Assembly (NCBI GenBank): GCA_027294455.1
Contig: JAPULZ010000035.1
Location: 24,352 to 88,351, forward strand
Length of the DNA stretch: 64,000 nucleotides
Reading direction: 5' to 3'
From: Gemmatimonadota bacterium
Lineage (GTDB): Bacteria; Gemmatimonadota; Gemmatimonadetes; Gemmatimonadales; GWC2-71-9
In this document: positions 17,471-26,403 of the stretch, one piece after another
Layout of the letters: the number at the start of each line of letters is the position of its first letter
How positions within the stretch are numbered: position 1 is the first letter of the stretch
Program-made: the position numbers and the translations under genes
Notes under the pieces: generated by a model
The model's input: the letters and a program-made list of their open reading frames with translations, nothing else
What the model was told of the DNA's origin: nothing
The model's database searches: none

Positions 17471-20400
17471 TTGCGCGTACAGCGAGTCTTGCCCGTGACC
17501 AAGCCCATCGTCGCCAAAGTGTGTATCCCGCTCATTGCGCTTGTGGCGTGCGCCACGGGATGCGGTGGATCGGGCGTTCGTTATTGCTGGGATGCCGAGG
17601 CCGATGCCGGTGTCCTGCCGAATCTGATATACGACATTTCCATAGGCCAATCGGTCGTCCAGGTCCCGCCCGCCCAGATGCCGGAGGTGGTGCAGGGCGC
17701 CTACCGACTCAAACCCGACAGGCGATTCCTGCTGGCCATCGCCGAAGTCGATTGTCTCATGTCGCACGAAGCGGTCGGAGAGCTTCGAGTGACCTATGAA
17801 GACGGCAAATGGATTATCCGCTACCGAGACGAGTTGGTGGGCGACCTTCCCGAAGTGCCCGACTATCCCGACGCAGCGGGCCTGTTGGAGGGGTGGATCG
17901 AGCGGCTCGCGCAGCGTTATCCCATAGAATTTCGGGCGTCCCGCGTCAAGGACATCGAGGCCATTCGCGGCCGGCTGAACGAGTTCGAGGTGGTGAGTGT
18001 TGCCGAGGCGCTCGTCGAGGTGGAGGAGCGGTGGGGACACTCCAGGCCAGAGCTGGAGTTGTTGGCTCTCGCGTCGTCGGGGTTGGTGCGGATGACCTTG
18101 CAGAGTCTGGATTGGCTCGAATTTGACCGCGTGCCGGCGAAGGCGCTGGCAGTCACGATGATGGCACAGACGCTGACTCCTGTGGATGTGAGCCGCGAGG
18201 AAGCACTGCTCGCCTATCAGATGGGTTATGCGGTGCACGCGCAGCAGGTGGCCGAGTCGCTTCCGGATGGAGATCCCGTGCGGCTGTACGTGTGGAATCG
18301 TGTCGCGGAGCTCCGAGCTGTTGCGGAGGAACAAGACGCAGATCCTCTCACCCGCTACCTCTATCTGTTGCGCCTCTCCGACGGGGATGACGAAGGTATG
18401 TGGCGAACCTGGTGGGAAGCACACGGGTTCGGATCGAACCGAAGCCTGAGCACCCTGAAGCACCGGGTGCGGTTGTGGAGTTTCCGGTCAGGTACGAGCG
18501 TTCCCCGCGTCGTAACGCGTTCGGCCATCGCCGAGCTGTGGCAGGCTACAGAGGGAGGACACGCTTCCTTTCGGTTCGTCAACATGTTCCGCCGTGTTTT
18601 CTCCCGGTTGACAGCCATCGGTTCGGGGGCCGACGCGTCCGAGGTGCTGGACGAGATTCCCCTGTTCGTCGACGTCCCACCGAGGGAGATGGTGACGAGT
18701 TTCGAGGAAAGCGTGGCGGGCCTGCGCGCCAAATATCCCGGTCCGTTTTTGGATGCCGAGACGTACCGCTCGTATTTCGCGGGTCATTTCTACTCGGCCA
18801 TCTACCAGGAAGGCCTGCACGTGTTGGACAGGCAGGCTCACGTGCCTTCGGCCGAGCGATTCCTCGAGAATCTCGAAGGTGCGCCCGTTGGCACCGGTGC
18901 GGAGATGTACCGGTGGTACAACCACCTCACCGAGTCGGAAGGTGGCCGGGAAAACAACGCAGAGCTCCAAGCCGACTTGACGCAGCTCAATCTGGGTGAG
19001 GCGATGCTGGATCGGACGCTGGATCAATTGCGCGACCGTCTCGGCAGGGAGGCGTTCACGGAAGCCGCGGCCGCGTACGCCCGGCGGCTCGATACCCGCC
19101 CCAGTCACCAGTCCTCGCTCGCGTCTATCGCGGCACCGAACCTGTGGGATTTGCGGACCAGTGACAAGTATTATCAAAGCCTACTCGCGATGGCGGGACC
19201 CGACTATCCGCGCACGTCCCTCTGGTGGGCTCGGTACAACGGCGACTATGAGACGGTATTGGCTGCCGTGGCAGATACCACGCTCGCGGCGGGAACACGG
19301 AAACGCGCCCTGGAGCTCATTGTCGAGGCCGATCTCGTTGATACGGAGGCGATCAAACGCGGTGCTCTGGCGTTGATTCGTGATCACCCGGACGACTACG
19401 CCATTCGCCGTACGTTCACCGATTTTCTCGAGGAAAGACAGGACTACCGCGAGGCGCTTCCAGTGCTGGACGGGTGGCTTGAGGAGCACGGGCCGAGCGC
19501 CGGATTCGACTACATCAACGCGCGTAACGCCATGGCGCGATTTCATTATCACCTGGGTGAGTACGAAACGGCGCTCGACTATGTGGCTCCGGTGGTCAAC
19601 TCCTGGCAGGCAGGTGCCATCGGGCGCGCAGCCCTCGTGCTCGGTGCCATGGGGCGACTAAAGGAAGCTCGGGAGCTGGCCGATCGTTTGGTGCCGCGGT
19701 ACCCCAACTCGGCGTGGGGCCGATCGGTGTTGGCGGAGATTCTCTGGCGTCAGGGTCAGTACGACGATGTTGTTCCCGTCCTGCGGCCGGACGGCTACCA
19801 GGTGTGGTCTAGCGATTGGGAGGAGCACGTCGCGAGAGCGTTCGTCGCGGCGTTTGGGAACAAACCCGTTTCCGAAGCTGAGGCAGCCTTCCAGGCACTG
19901 CTGGATGGGGGTGTTCCCCCGCATGTCCTCGAAGACCTCACGCCTGGCGTGTTCGCCGCGGGGCGTCCCGACCTGGCGTTCGCGCTCCAGTCGCGCCTTC
20001 CCACCGACAACACGCGCTACAGCCTGCGGTATCCCATGGTTGCGTACAGATATCTGAGGGCCTGGAGGGGAGACCAGACGGCGGCGCTCCGGTGGCTGCA
20101 GTCCAGGATCCCTCCCGCCCAGCTGAACACGGTGGCCTTTGAGATCTTCTCGCTGGGCCAAGACGAGCTTCTGTGGGACCTCATTACCCAACCAGAACGA
20201 CGGCGATATGCCGAGTCGGTTTGGCTCACCCGCGCTGCCGCGTTCGTGCGATCGGGATCGCGATCATCCACACAACGCCAGGCGCTGCTGGAGCATTACC
20301 AGCAGGAGTCGCGCGATCCCTATTTCACCATGGGACGCTACGTGATGGGCCTGGAGAACGACGAGACCATGCTCGCGCTTGCGACCGATGCCCATCGACG

Positions 20401-20596
20401 CTGTGAAGTGGCCTTCTCCATGGGCATCCGCGCCCAGGGTGAGGGTCGCTACGGAGATGCCAACGATTGGTATCTCGTGGTGCGCGCGACGCAATCGAAG
20501 AGCGATTACGAATATGGCTGGGCGACGGATATCTTGGATGAGTGGGATGACCGGGACAGGAGTCTTCAGGTGTTGGCGAGGGAGCGGCGGCGATGA
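17471..20596 (+). CDS. Very large TPR-like lipoprotein (hypothetical)
   Basis: About 1041 residues. TTG 17471 is favoured because GAGGAGGG (17455-17462) precedes it; GTG 17495 is the alternative. The N-terminus ends in VACATGC, a lipobox. After a roughly 130-residue front domain the protein is almost wholly alpha-helical. Repeated helix pairs resemble tetratricopeptide repeats (for example DYREALPVLDGWLEEHG, then LGEYETALDYVAPVVNSW and GRLKEARELADRLVPRYPNS). It probably forms a scaffold on the periplasmic face of a membrane. No specific family or partner is recognised. Confidence 0.75.
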   Translation: MRVQRVLPVTKPIVAKVCIPLIALVACATGCGGSGVRYCWDAEADAGVLPNLIYDISIGQSVVQVPPAQMPEVVQGAYRLKPDRRFLLAIAEVDCLMSHEAVGELRVTYEDGKWIIRYRDELVGDLPEVPDYPDAAGLLEGWIERLAQRYPIEFRASRVKDIEAIRGRLNEFEVVSVAEALVEVEERWGHSRPELELLALASSGLVRMTLQSLDWLEFDRVPAKALAVTMMAQTLTPVDVSREEALLAYQMGYAVHAQQVAESLPDGDPVRLYVWNRVAELRAVAEEQDADPLTRYLYLLRLSDGDDEGMWRTWWEAHGFGSNRSLSTLKHRVRLWSFRSGTSVPRVVTRSAIAELWQATEGGHASFRFVNMFRRVFSRLTAIGSGADASEVLDEIPLFVDVPPREMVTSFEESVAGLRAKYPGPFLDAETYRSYFAGHFYSAIYQEGLHVLDRQAHVPSAERFLENLEGAPVGTGAEMYRWYNHLTESEGGRENNAELQADLTQLNLGEAMLDRTLDQLRDRLGREAFTEAAAAYARRLDTRPSHQSSLASIAAPNLWDLRTSDKYYQSLLAMAGPDYPRTSLWWARYNGDYETVLAAVADTTLAAGTRKRALELIVEADLVDTEAIKRGALALIRDHPDDYAIRRTFTDFLEERQDYREALPVLDGWLEEHGPSAGFDYINARNAMARFHYHLGEYETALDYVAPVVNSWQAGAIGRAALVLGAMGRLKEARELADRLVPRYPNSAWGRSVLAEILWRQGQYDDVVPVLRPDGYQVWSSDWEEHVARAFVAAFGNKPVSEAEAAFQALLDGGVPPHVLEDLTPGVFAAGRPDLAFALQSRLPTDNTRYSLRYPMVAYRYLRAWRGDQTAALRWLQSRIPPAQLNTVAFEIFSLGQDELLWDLITQPERRRYAESVWLTRAAAFVRSGSRSSTQRQALLEHYQQESRDPYFTMGRYVMGLENDETMLALATDAHRRCEVAFSMGIRAQGEGRYGDANDWYLVVRATQSKSDYEYGWATDILDEWDDRDRSLQVLARERRR

Positions 20597-20655
20597 TGTT
20601 GCGTTTTCGCAACACACCGGAATCGGCTCGGTAATACGCACCTCCGTGCGGCACC

Positions 20656-20739
20656 GTGCGCCTCGGCAAAGACGGGAACGATTTCGGCTCGAAGCTCGCC
20701 AACGTGGTGAATCCCGAATGGGAGGGGGGTCTTCTTCTA
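20656..20739 (+). pseudogene. Relic of an NVVNPR-type beta-barrel C-terminus
   Basis: The frame reads DFGSKLANVVNPEWEGG, close to FGSKWANVVNPRMGGG, the C-terminus of the barrel protein at 59356-60663. The DNA after it (a G-rich run, then TCTTCTTCTAA) also mirrors the end of that gene, but in a shifted frame. No upstream barrel sequence is recognisable. It looks like a decayed gene end left downstream of the TPR gene. Confidence 0.42.
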
Positions 20740-20742
20740 ACA

Positions 20743-20764
20743 GAATGTCCAAGACTCAATAGTC
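20743..20764. repeat. 22-bp repeat, copy 1
   Basis: Starts GAATGTCCAAGACTCAATAG and differs by one base from the copy at 21635-21656. It lies three bases beyond the 3' end of the hypothetical gene at 20767. Confidence 0.6.
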
Positions 20765-20766
20765 AT

Positions 20767-21501
20767 TTATCGAGCGGCTCCTATCGTGCGATATTTGCCA
20801 CGGTCTTCATTGGGCGTATCCCAGCAGCTGACCTCCGCCTCGGGCGTCTCGGGTCTGCCGACTTGCAGTGATGGCTCTCCGAGCCACACGCCGCAGGTGA
20901 GCGATGGAGTCCATTCGGTGGTGGCGGCCGCGTCGAATGCTACGCTGTCGGCCCGCAGTAGCAGGACCTGAAGGCCCAACGTGGGATCGTTCGAGAACGG
21001 CCAATCGTCGCCGATCTCGTCCAGGGTGCCGTAGCGTGCGAAGCTGGCGTGGAACGCCTGTTGGGCCGAGACCAGGTTTCTCAGGTCGCTTTTCATGGTG
21101 GCGACCGGGGGGTATCGCATCCCACCGAACATGTCGAGCACCCGGGTCATACCCATGCCTGCCGTCGCGAACAGGAATGCCGTTTGTGCAAGCAGCAGCA
21201 CGGCGTGGGTTGGCGGCCTCACACTCCCATTGAGTGGAGTAGCTCCATCGGAGCGTCTGTTGCCCTTCCGTCGCGGAATCACGAAGAGGAGCACCGTGGC
21301 CAGCAGAAGCAGCAGGAAGATCCATTGCTTGGCCGTGTCCAGGGCTCCACCGGCCCAACGACTGGGTAATAGGGAGGGCACGGCCACCATGAATCCCCAG
21401 GCGGCGGCCAGGCCGGCGACCACGGCAAGCGCGCGGGTCCAGGGACGATGGGTCCACGGCGTGGCGCCGGTGCGATCGGGGATCTGAGCGTCGGTATCCA
21501 T
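20767..21501 (-). CDS. Multi-span membrane protein with a pilin-like C-terminal region (hypothetical)
   Basis: 244 residues from ATG 21501. Three or four hydrophobic segments lie in the first 130 residues (ALAVVAGLAAAWGFMVAVPS, QWIFLLLLLATVLLFVIP, AVLLLAQTAFLFATAGMGM). They are followed by MKSDLRNLVSAQQAFHASFARYGT, a motif seen after the hydrophobic helix of type II secretion pseudopilin-like proteins. A short soluble domain with two cysteines (LTCGVWLG and EVSCWDTP) closes the protein. The function is unknown. The gene is bracketed by the 22-bp repeat. Confidence 0.65.
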   Translation of the reverse strand: MDTDAQIPDRTGATPWTHRPWTRALAVVAGLAAAWGFMVAVPSLLPSRWAGGALDTAKQWIFLLLLLATVLLFVIPRRKGNRRSDGATPLNGSVRPPTHAVLLLAQTAFLFATAGMGMTRVLDMFGGMRYPPVATMKSDLRNLVSAQQAFHASFARYGTLDEIGDDWPFSNDPTLGLQVLLLRADSVAFDAAATTEWTPSLTCGVWLGEPSLQVGRPETPEAEVSCWDTPNEDRGKYRTIGAAR

Positions 21502-21634
21502 GATTCCTCCCGTAGCGTCCGGTCCTGGGTGACCTACCAGGATCTCAGCAGACAGTAGGAATATCTGTGGCCTGAATCACGAGTCTTGTCTTACAGCGGG
21601 GGCAGCTAGTGCGACCGAAGCACGCGAAGGAACG

Positions 21635-21656
21635 GAATGTCCAAGTCTCAATAGTC
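21635..21656. repeat. 22-bp repeat, copy 2
   Basis: Starts GAATGTCCAAGTCTCAATAG, 21 of 22 bases identical to copy 1. It overlaps the stop codon of the following minus-strand gene (21648-21650). Confidence 0.6.
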
Positions 21657-23369
21657 CTCCCGTCGCTCGGGCCGTACCTCCAGCCCGATCCGAACGATCC
21701 GATCCGGGACGTAGTAGCTCGTGCCGTCGGAGGCGCCACCGATCACCACGTCTCGGCCGACGAAGCGGATTTCGATGGGATCGTGCACGACGAACCTGTG
21801 GTCAACATCGATCGTGATGGGCGCATCCCGCGGCAGGTCACAGAGCACGTATTCTCCCGTTTCGTCGGTCTCGGACTTGCGTTCCACGCCGAGTCCCCAC
21901 CGTGCTGTGACCTTTGCGTTCGCCACGCCGCGGCCCTCCGGCGTTCGCACTTCGCCATGCACCACGAGGTTGCTCGTGGGGGGGGAGCGGGGGCACAGGT
22001 TGTGATGCAAGATTTCCAAGGACGGTATGTCCAGCCGGACGTTGAGCGTGTCGGCGGGGGCGAGATCGAGGTGGACTCTCCCGGATGGGTAGCCGAGCCA
22101 ATCGAGGCGGGTCGTGGTGAGGTCCTGAGGTCCCTCGAGGAGGACGCGCATCTCGAACCGGCCCGCCCTGTCGACGGTCGCGCGATACTCCGTCCCGACG
22201 ACCGAGACGACGTCACCGACGGGCGGGCCGTTCTGAACGCTGTCGAAGACGGTACCGCGCACGGTCACGAGCCCCGGCGCTTCGTAGACCCTGTTTCCCT
22301 CGAGCGTATGGACTTCCAGGACGCGGCCTCCCGTATCCCGGTATCCAGCAATGCGCGGCCGCCGCCGCCCCCGCCAACTAATATTGGGGATCAAGAGTTG
22401 CCAGCGGTCGAGAATCCAGGCTCCCGAGGGCATTGGCAGAAATGTGGCCCACCCCCCTAGATGGTCCTCGGAGACCCGCATTGGGATCTCGACGTAGCGG
22501 AACTCGACCGTGCGGAGCTCGCCCGTCTCCTCGTCCAGCCACAGGGTGCCCTCCACGTCGGGGACTTCCCGGTCGGGCACGGGCTCGAAAGCCAGGCCGA
22601 TCAACCCCGTCCGGTCATCCTCGCCCCGCACTGCCCAAAAACAATGAGTCCGGTGAAAGCTCGGGTCCAGAAACACGTTGGCGTCGGGTCCCCACCAGGT
22701 CCAACCGTCATTCTCGTCCCCGACGACATAGCCGCGTTCCGCCAGCTCCAGAGGGTCCAAGCTCACAAACGGCAACTCGGTTTGGACGGAGAGGACCGTG
22801 ATCTCCTCGGAGAGGACCTCGTCGCGCGACGTGTTGAGGTCCCGCCGGTGCCGATGTACCCGATGAACGTACATTTCCTGCTCGGCGCTCCACGAGGCGG
22901 CGATGAGGGCCTTGCGCGCCTCCTCCCACAGCAGTCCAGTGTCAGCGCTTTTGCGGTCTTCGCACTCCGACTCGCCGGTGATCATGATGGACGCCAGTCG
23001 ACGGGGCAGCGCGTTGACGAGGGGATTCAACCGGTATGTTTGTCTGGCTGTGAGCTCGAGGTCGGTCGATTCCCACGCCCGGTAGCCGATGCGCTCTGAG
23101 CGGAGGCGGTATGTCCCGGCTCCCAGGGCGGCCAGGGAGAATCGACCGTCCGGCGTCGTGAGATCTCGGATCAGCTCGCGCCCGGTGGCGTCCAGCAAGA
23201 GGATGAATCCCCGTCCGACAGGTACCCCCGAGATGGAATCGATGACCTGCCCTTGGATCCTCTGTCCGGACGCGGGGGCCGCTCCGGCGATGGCGATGAC
23301 GACGGCGGCGAACGCGGGCGCCTTGCGCAGGATGCGGAGGCTGTAGCGGAGATTCGAGCGGAGCGACAT
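21648..23369 (-). CDS. Secreted protein with carboxypeptidase-regulatory-like domains
   Basis: 573 residues. The first 25 residues (LRYSLRILRKAPAFAAVVI) look like the opening of an ADOP/MacB-type ABC permease and here act as the signal peptide (IAGAAPASGQ). A CarboxypepD_reg-like domain follows (IQGQVIDSISGVPVGRGF, DGRFSLAALGAGTYRLRSERIGYRAW). A middle region of unknown fold has Trp-rich GDENDGWTWWGPDANV. Two more regulatory-like beta domains come near the C-terminus (VTVRGTVFDSVQNGPPVG; LVVHGEVRTPEGRGVANAK). It is probably a cell-surface protein. No catalytic motif is seen. Confidence 0.78.
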   Translation of the reverse strand: MSLRSNLRYSLRILRKAPAFAAVVIAIAGAAPASGQRIQGQVIDSISGVPVGRGFILLLDATGRELIRDLTTPDGRFSLAALGAGTYRLRSERIGYRAWESTDLELTARQTYRLNPLVNALPRRLASIMITGESECEDRKSADTGLLWEEARKALIAASWSAEQEMYVHRVHRHRRDLNTSRDEVLSEEITVLSVQTELPFVSLDPLELAERGYVVGDENDGWTWWGPDANVFLDPSFHRTHCFWAVRGEDDRTGLIGLAFEPVPDREVPDVEGTLWLDEETGELRTVEFRYVEIPMRVSEDHLGGWATFLPMPSGAWILDRWQLLIPNISWRGRRRPRIAGYRDTGGRVLEVHTLEGNRVYEAPGLVTVRGTVFDSVQNGPPVGDVVSVVGTEYRATVDRAGRFEMRVLLEGPQDLTTTRLDWLGYPSGRVHLDLAPADTLNVRLDIPSLEILHHNLCPRSPPTSNLVVHGEVRTPEGRGVANAKVTARWGLGVERKSETDETGEYVLCDLPRDAPITIDVDHRFVVHDPIEIRFVGRDVVIGGASDGTSYYVPDRIVRIGLEVRPERREDY

Positions 23370-23400
23370 CCTCCATCTTATCGCTCAGCTGTCACCTTGC

Positions 23401-25014
23401 CTAGGCGCCCATCGGCCGGCGAATCGTGGTGTACAGGCCTACGGCGCCGATCACGAGGGCGAGTAGCGCCATCACGCTTTCGAAGGAGGAATCGCTACTC
23501 GAATCGGTGCCACAACCTCCCGGCCCCGGTTCGAACGAGCCATCGACTCCCACGTCGGCAAATCCCTTGTCGACCGCTTGGGCATCGGCGCTTCCGTCGC
23601 CGAAGAGGTCGGCGGCCGATTGGAGGGCGGCGGAGCGGGCATCTTCGAACGTCGACTGCGACTTGAGGTATATCGTAAGCGCTCTATAGAATATCTGCTC
23701 CGCTCGATCCTTACCGATTGCCGTGGCGACGTTGACGTACGCCTTGTTGTGAATCCCGCTGTTGATGTGCACGCCCTCGTTGTCCCCACACATGCCGCGC
23801 CAGTCGTCGGTGTGCCCGGGATGGTTGAACTCCGTGGGGTCCTCCATGTTGCGGATGGGACCGTTGGGGAGATCCTCGCCGATCAGCCAATTGTCGCGGT
23901 CGACCATGGCGGCAAAGATGTCCGAGAAGCTCTCGTTGAGGGCGCCGGATTGCCAGCGGTACTCGAGCCGGGCCGCATTTTCGGTGACGGCGTGCGTCAT
24001 TTCGTGGGCCGCCACGTCTTTCACGGCATACCCGTCGCCGTAGACCATCTGCATGCCGTTCCAGAAGGCGTTCTGAAAATTGACGCGATAGTGGGCGGTG
24101 GACGACAGCGCGGCGCCCAGGTTGTCGTAGCTGTCGCGCCCGTGGGTGTCATGAAAATAATCGTACGTCTCGCCCGCGAAGTCGTGGACGTTGTCGACGT
24201 CTTTATCGCCCACCGGTCCGTCGCCTTCGCTCCGCCGTAGCGTGCCGGGCAAACCGAATTCGTGGTTGGCGGTGTGGGTGCGTCGGTTGCGTGCGACGTA
24301 CAGACGATCGAGGACGTCGACGACCTCTCCGTCGCGGGCGCTCACGGCATAAGCCCGTCGTGCGGGTGCGTCGTCATCCCGCAGCTCGACCAACCACACG
24401 AGCCGGGCGGAGGATGCGCGAAGGCGTCCGGGATAGACCCGCAAATCGGACGACACCACCTCACCCCCCGGCATGAACCGACGGGCGACCCTCGTGGCCG
24501 CCATCACGTCGATGCGCGGCCGGGCGATGTCCACCTGCAGATCGGGAATCGTGCTGTTCGTGACCGCTACCACTCGTGTGCCCTCGCGATCCGAGTGCAC
24601 GGTCATCTCCGCCTCGTATACCTCGATGGCCTGATGGAACTGCCTCAGGGTGACGTGGCGCGTCCCCAGGCTATCGATGGCCTCTCCGAAGTACTGCAGA
24701 TTTCCCTGGACCATGTCGATGCCGAAGATGCCGGCGTACCGATTCATGAATACCTGCGCCAGGCTCATCTCGGCACCGCCCACCGGCCCCATGACCGCCA
24801 CGGGAATCCGGCCGCGGATGAAGCTCGCGGTCCCCGTCAGGGGATTCTCCGTGATGTCCATTCGGCCAACCGCGTCCCGCCGCAGCAACTCGAGCCCCGA
24901 GGTTCCACCCGGGGTGCATCCGGCCACGAGAACCATGAGTCCGACGCCTGCCAGGGCGTGTGTGGCCGGCCACGGTACGAGTCGGGTGCCGCTACGGACG
25001 TTGTGGAGCATCAC
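23401..25014 (-). CDS. M4 (thermolysin-like) metallopeptidase, lipoprotein with C-terminal membrane anchor
   Basis: 537 residues. A lipobox LVAGC places the modified Cys at 33. A propeptide of FTP/PepSY type covers about residues 35-235. The catalytic domain carries HEMTH (337-341), the third zinc ligand in NESFSD (Glu361) and the transition-state His in GIHNKA (422). The C-terminus (GGCGTDSSSDSSF, a hydrophobic helix at about 511-531, then IRRPMGA) resembles a C-terminal sorting or anchor segment. Its ATG overlaps the stop of the upstream small lipoprotein (TGATG), so the two are coupled. Confidence 0.92.
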   Translation of the reverse strand: MMLHNVRSGTRLVPWPATHALAGVGLMVLVAGCTPGGTSGLELLRRDAVGRMDITENPLTGTASFIRGRIPVAVMGPVGGAEMSLAQVFMNRYAGIFGIDMVQGNLQYFGEAIDSLGTRHVTLRQFHQAIEVYEAEMTVHSDREGTRVVAVTNSTIPDLQVDIARPRIDVMAATRVARRFMPGGEVVSSDLRVYPGRLRASSARLVWLVELRDDDAPARRAYAVSARDGEVVDVLDRLYVARNRRTHTANHEFGLPGTLRRSEGDGPVGDKDVDNVHDFAGETYDYFHDTHGRDSYDNLGAALSSTAHYRVNFQNAFWNGMQMVYGDGYAVKDVAAHEMTHAVTENAARLEYRWQSGALNESFSDIFAAMVDRDNWLIGEDLPNGPIRNMEDPTEFNHPGHTDDWRGMCGDNEGVHINSGIHNKAYVNVATAIGKDRAEQIFYRALTIYLKSQSTFEDARSAALQSAADLFGDGSADAQAVDKGFADVGVDGSFEPGPGGCGTDSSSDSSFESVMALLALVIGAVGLYTTIRRPMGA

Positions 25015-25445
25015 CCACCCTCGAGGATCCGGTCCAGCAACTCGATGACCGGGTACAAGGCTTGAGGCAAGGAGGCATCCTTGGCACGAACGGTATGCCC
25101 CTGGTACGTGATCACGTATTGGTACATGTCGGCGCCCCCGGCCGACGAGTCGTACTTGCTGCTGAGATCCCCGAAACCGGCCGCCTGCAGCCGGTTCTGC
25201 AACCGGGTCAACACTCCCGCATCGATGGAAATCGTCGCGGTGGAGCCGTTCCGGGTGAGGGTTGCCGCCCCGTCATTCTTGATGACGAGATGATCGTCGG
25301 TGCCGCGAATGCCGCCGGAACGGTGGTAGTCGATCAACGAAGCACTCTCCTGTGATGCCGAGTCGACGCACCCGGTGGCGAGGAACAACAGTATCATGGC
25401 CCGTGTCGCGGGCCGCCTGCCGGGAGACCTCATCCTATTCCTCAT
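25011..25445 (-). CDS. Small lipoprotein resembling emfourin-type M4 protease inhibitors
   Basis: 144 residues with lipobox LATGC (Cys26). The mature part starts IDYHRSGGIRGTDDHLVI and continues DAGVLTRLQNRLQAAGFGDL and MYQYVITYQGHTVRA. This is the GG-containing strand plus helix layout I associate with emfourin, the inhibitor encoded beside protealysin-like M4 proteases. The M4 protease gene follows in a 4-base overlap, which supports a functional pair. The match is from memory and not tested, and the protease here has a long thermolysin-type propeptide, unlike protealysin. It could instead be a chaperone or an unrelated lipoprotein. Confidence 0.6.
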   Translation of the reverse strand: MRNRMRSPGRRPATRAMILLFLATGCVDSASQESASLIDYHRSGGIRGTDDHLVIKNDGAATLTRNGSTATISIDAGVLTRLQNRLQAAGFGDLSSKYDSSAGGADMYQYVITYQGHTVRAKDASLPQALYPVIELLDRILEGG

Positions 25446-25649
25446 CTTACGGCGTGGTCATCTGTCCTGTTTCAGAGAGACCCACTCGGGCTAGATTGGT
25501 TCGGGTGGGAACACCCCGGGAATATTGAATGTCGACTGGAAATATCCAAACGCGGTCTTCGACGGTCCCAAAGTGAAAGTAGCCACGCGAGCGTCAAGAC
25601 GAAGGTGGCCTCGAGCCATCGGACGAGCCCGCCCGGTGGCCCGTAACTG

Positions 25650-26222
25650 ATGCATCCCGTCACCCATCTCCTGGCGGGTTGGACGGTGGCGAGTGCCGCC
25701 AAGCTTTCGCACCGCGACCGTGTGGTGGTGGGGATCGTGGCGGTGGTACCGGATATGGATGGCCTGGGTTTCCCGGTAGAGTTCGCCACCCGGAACAGCG
25801 CCGACCCTCTCCTATGGTATAGCGACTACCATCATGTCCTCGGCCACAACATCGGCCTGGCCTTGTTCTGTTGTGGAATCGCGCTGGTGATTGCGGACCG
25901 GCGATGGACCGCCGGCCTTCTCACGTTCCTCAGCTTTCACACCCACCTCTTGGGCGACCTGGCGGGGTCTCGCGCCGCGGACGGGTACCAGTGGCCCATC
26001 CCCTATCTCGAGCCGTTTTCCGACGCCTGGCAGCTCACGTGGTCGGGGCAATGGGGGCTCAGCACCTGGCCCAATACCGCCATCTCCATCGCGCTGATGG
26101 GACTGGTGGTGTACCTGGCCTGGTGGCGCGGCCACTCGCCGCTCAGCCTCTTTTCCCGTCGGGCGGACCGAGTCTTCGTCACTACGTTGCGTTGCAGGTT
26201 CGGGAATCCTGACGCGCAGTGA
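25650..26222 (+). CDS. YdjM/DUF457-like membrane metal-dependent hydrolase
   Basis: 190 residues from ATG 25650. The start MHPVTHLLAGWTVA and the D-rich VPDMDGLG plus DYHHVLGHNIG motifs match the small membrane-bound hydrolases of the YdjM/DUF457 group (Pfam PF04307), in which histidines and aspartates bind a metal ion. FHTHLLGDLAGS near residue 100 is the third conserved site. Three or four membrane spans are visible. The substrate is unknown. The 200 bases upstream (25446-25649) hold no gene I can support. Confidence 0.8.
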   Translation: MHPVTHLLAGWTVASAAKLSHRDRVVVGIVAVVPDMDGLGFPVEFATRNSADPLLWYSDYHHVLGHNIGLALFCCGIALVIADRRWTAGLLTFLSFHTHLLGDLAGSRAADGYQWPIPYLEPFSDAWQLTWSGQWGLSTWPNTAISIALMGLVVYLAWWRGHSPLSLFSRRADRVFVTTLRCRFGNPDAQ

Positions 26223-26403
26223 CGAGCAGCGAAGCATCGGCCATGCCATCTTGTCCATGGCCACGACCGTCGAGCGGCCTGCGCCTTGGTGACTTTCCTC
26301 ACTACTCCCCCGGTCGGGGATTCCCAACCCCACCCTTCTCGCGACAGATTACAGGGCACGTCCAAGTGGAGGTTGGAACGCAGGCTATGCGGAATGGTGT
26401 CCA

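Noticed and set aside
25472..25789. A minus-strand frame upstream of the YdjM-like gene, with a hydrophobic stretch
   Set aside because: Only about 20 residues look membrane-like, it overlaps a better gene, and no start with a ribosome-binding site is seen. A decayed fragment cannot be excluded.
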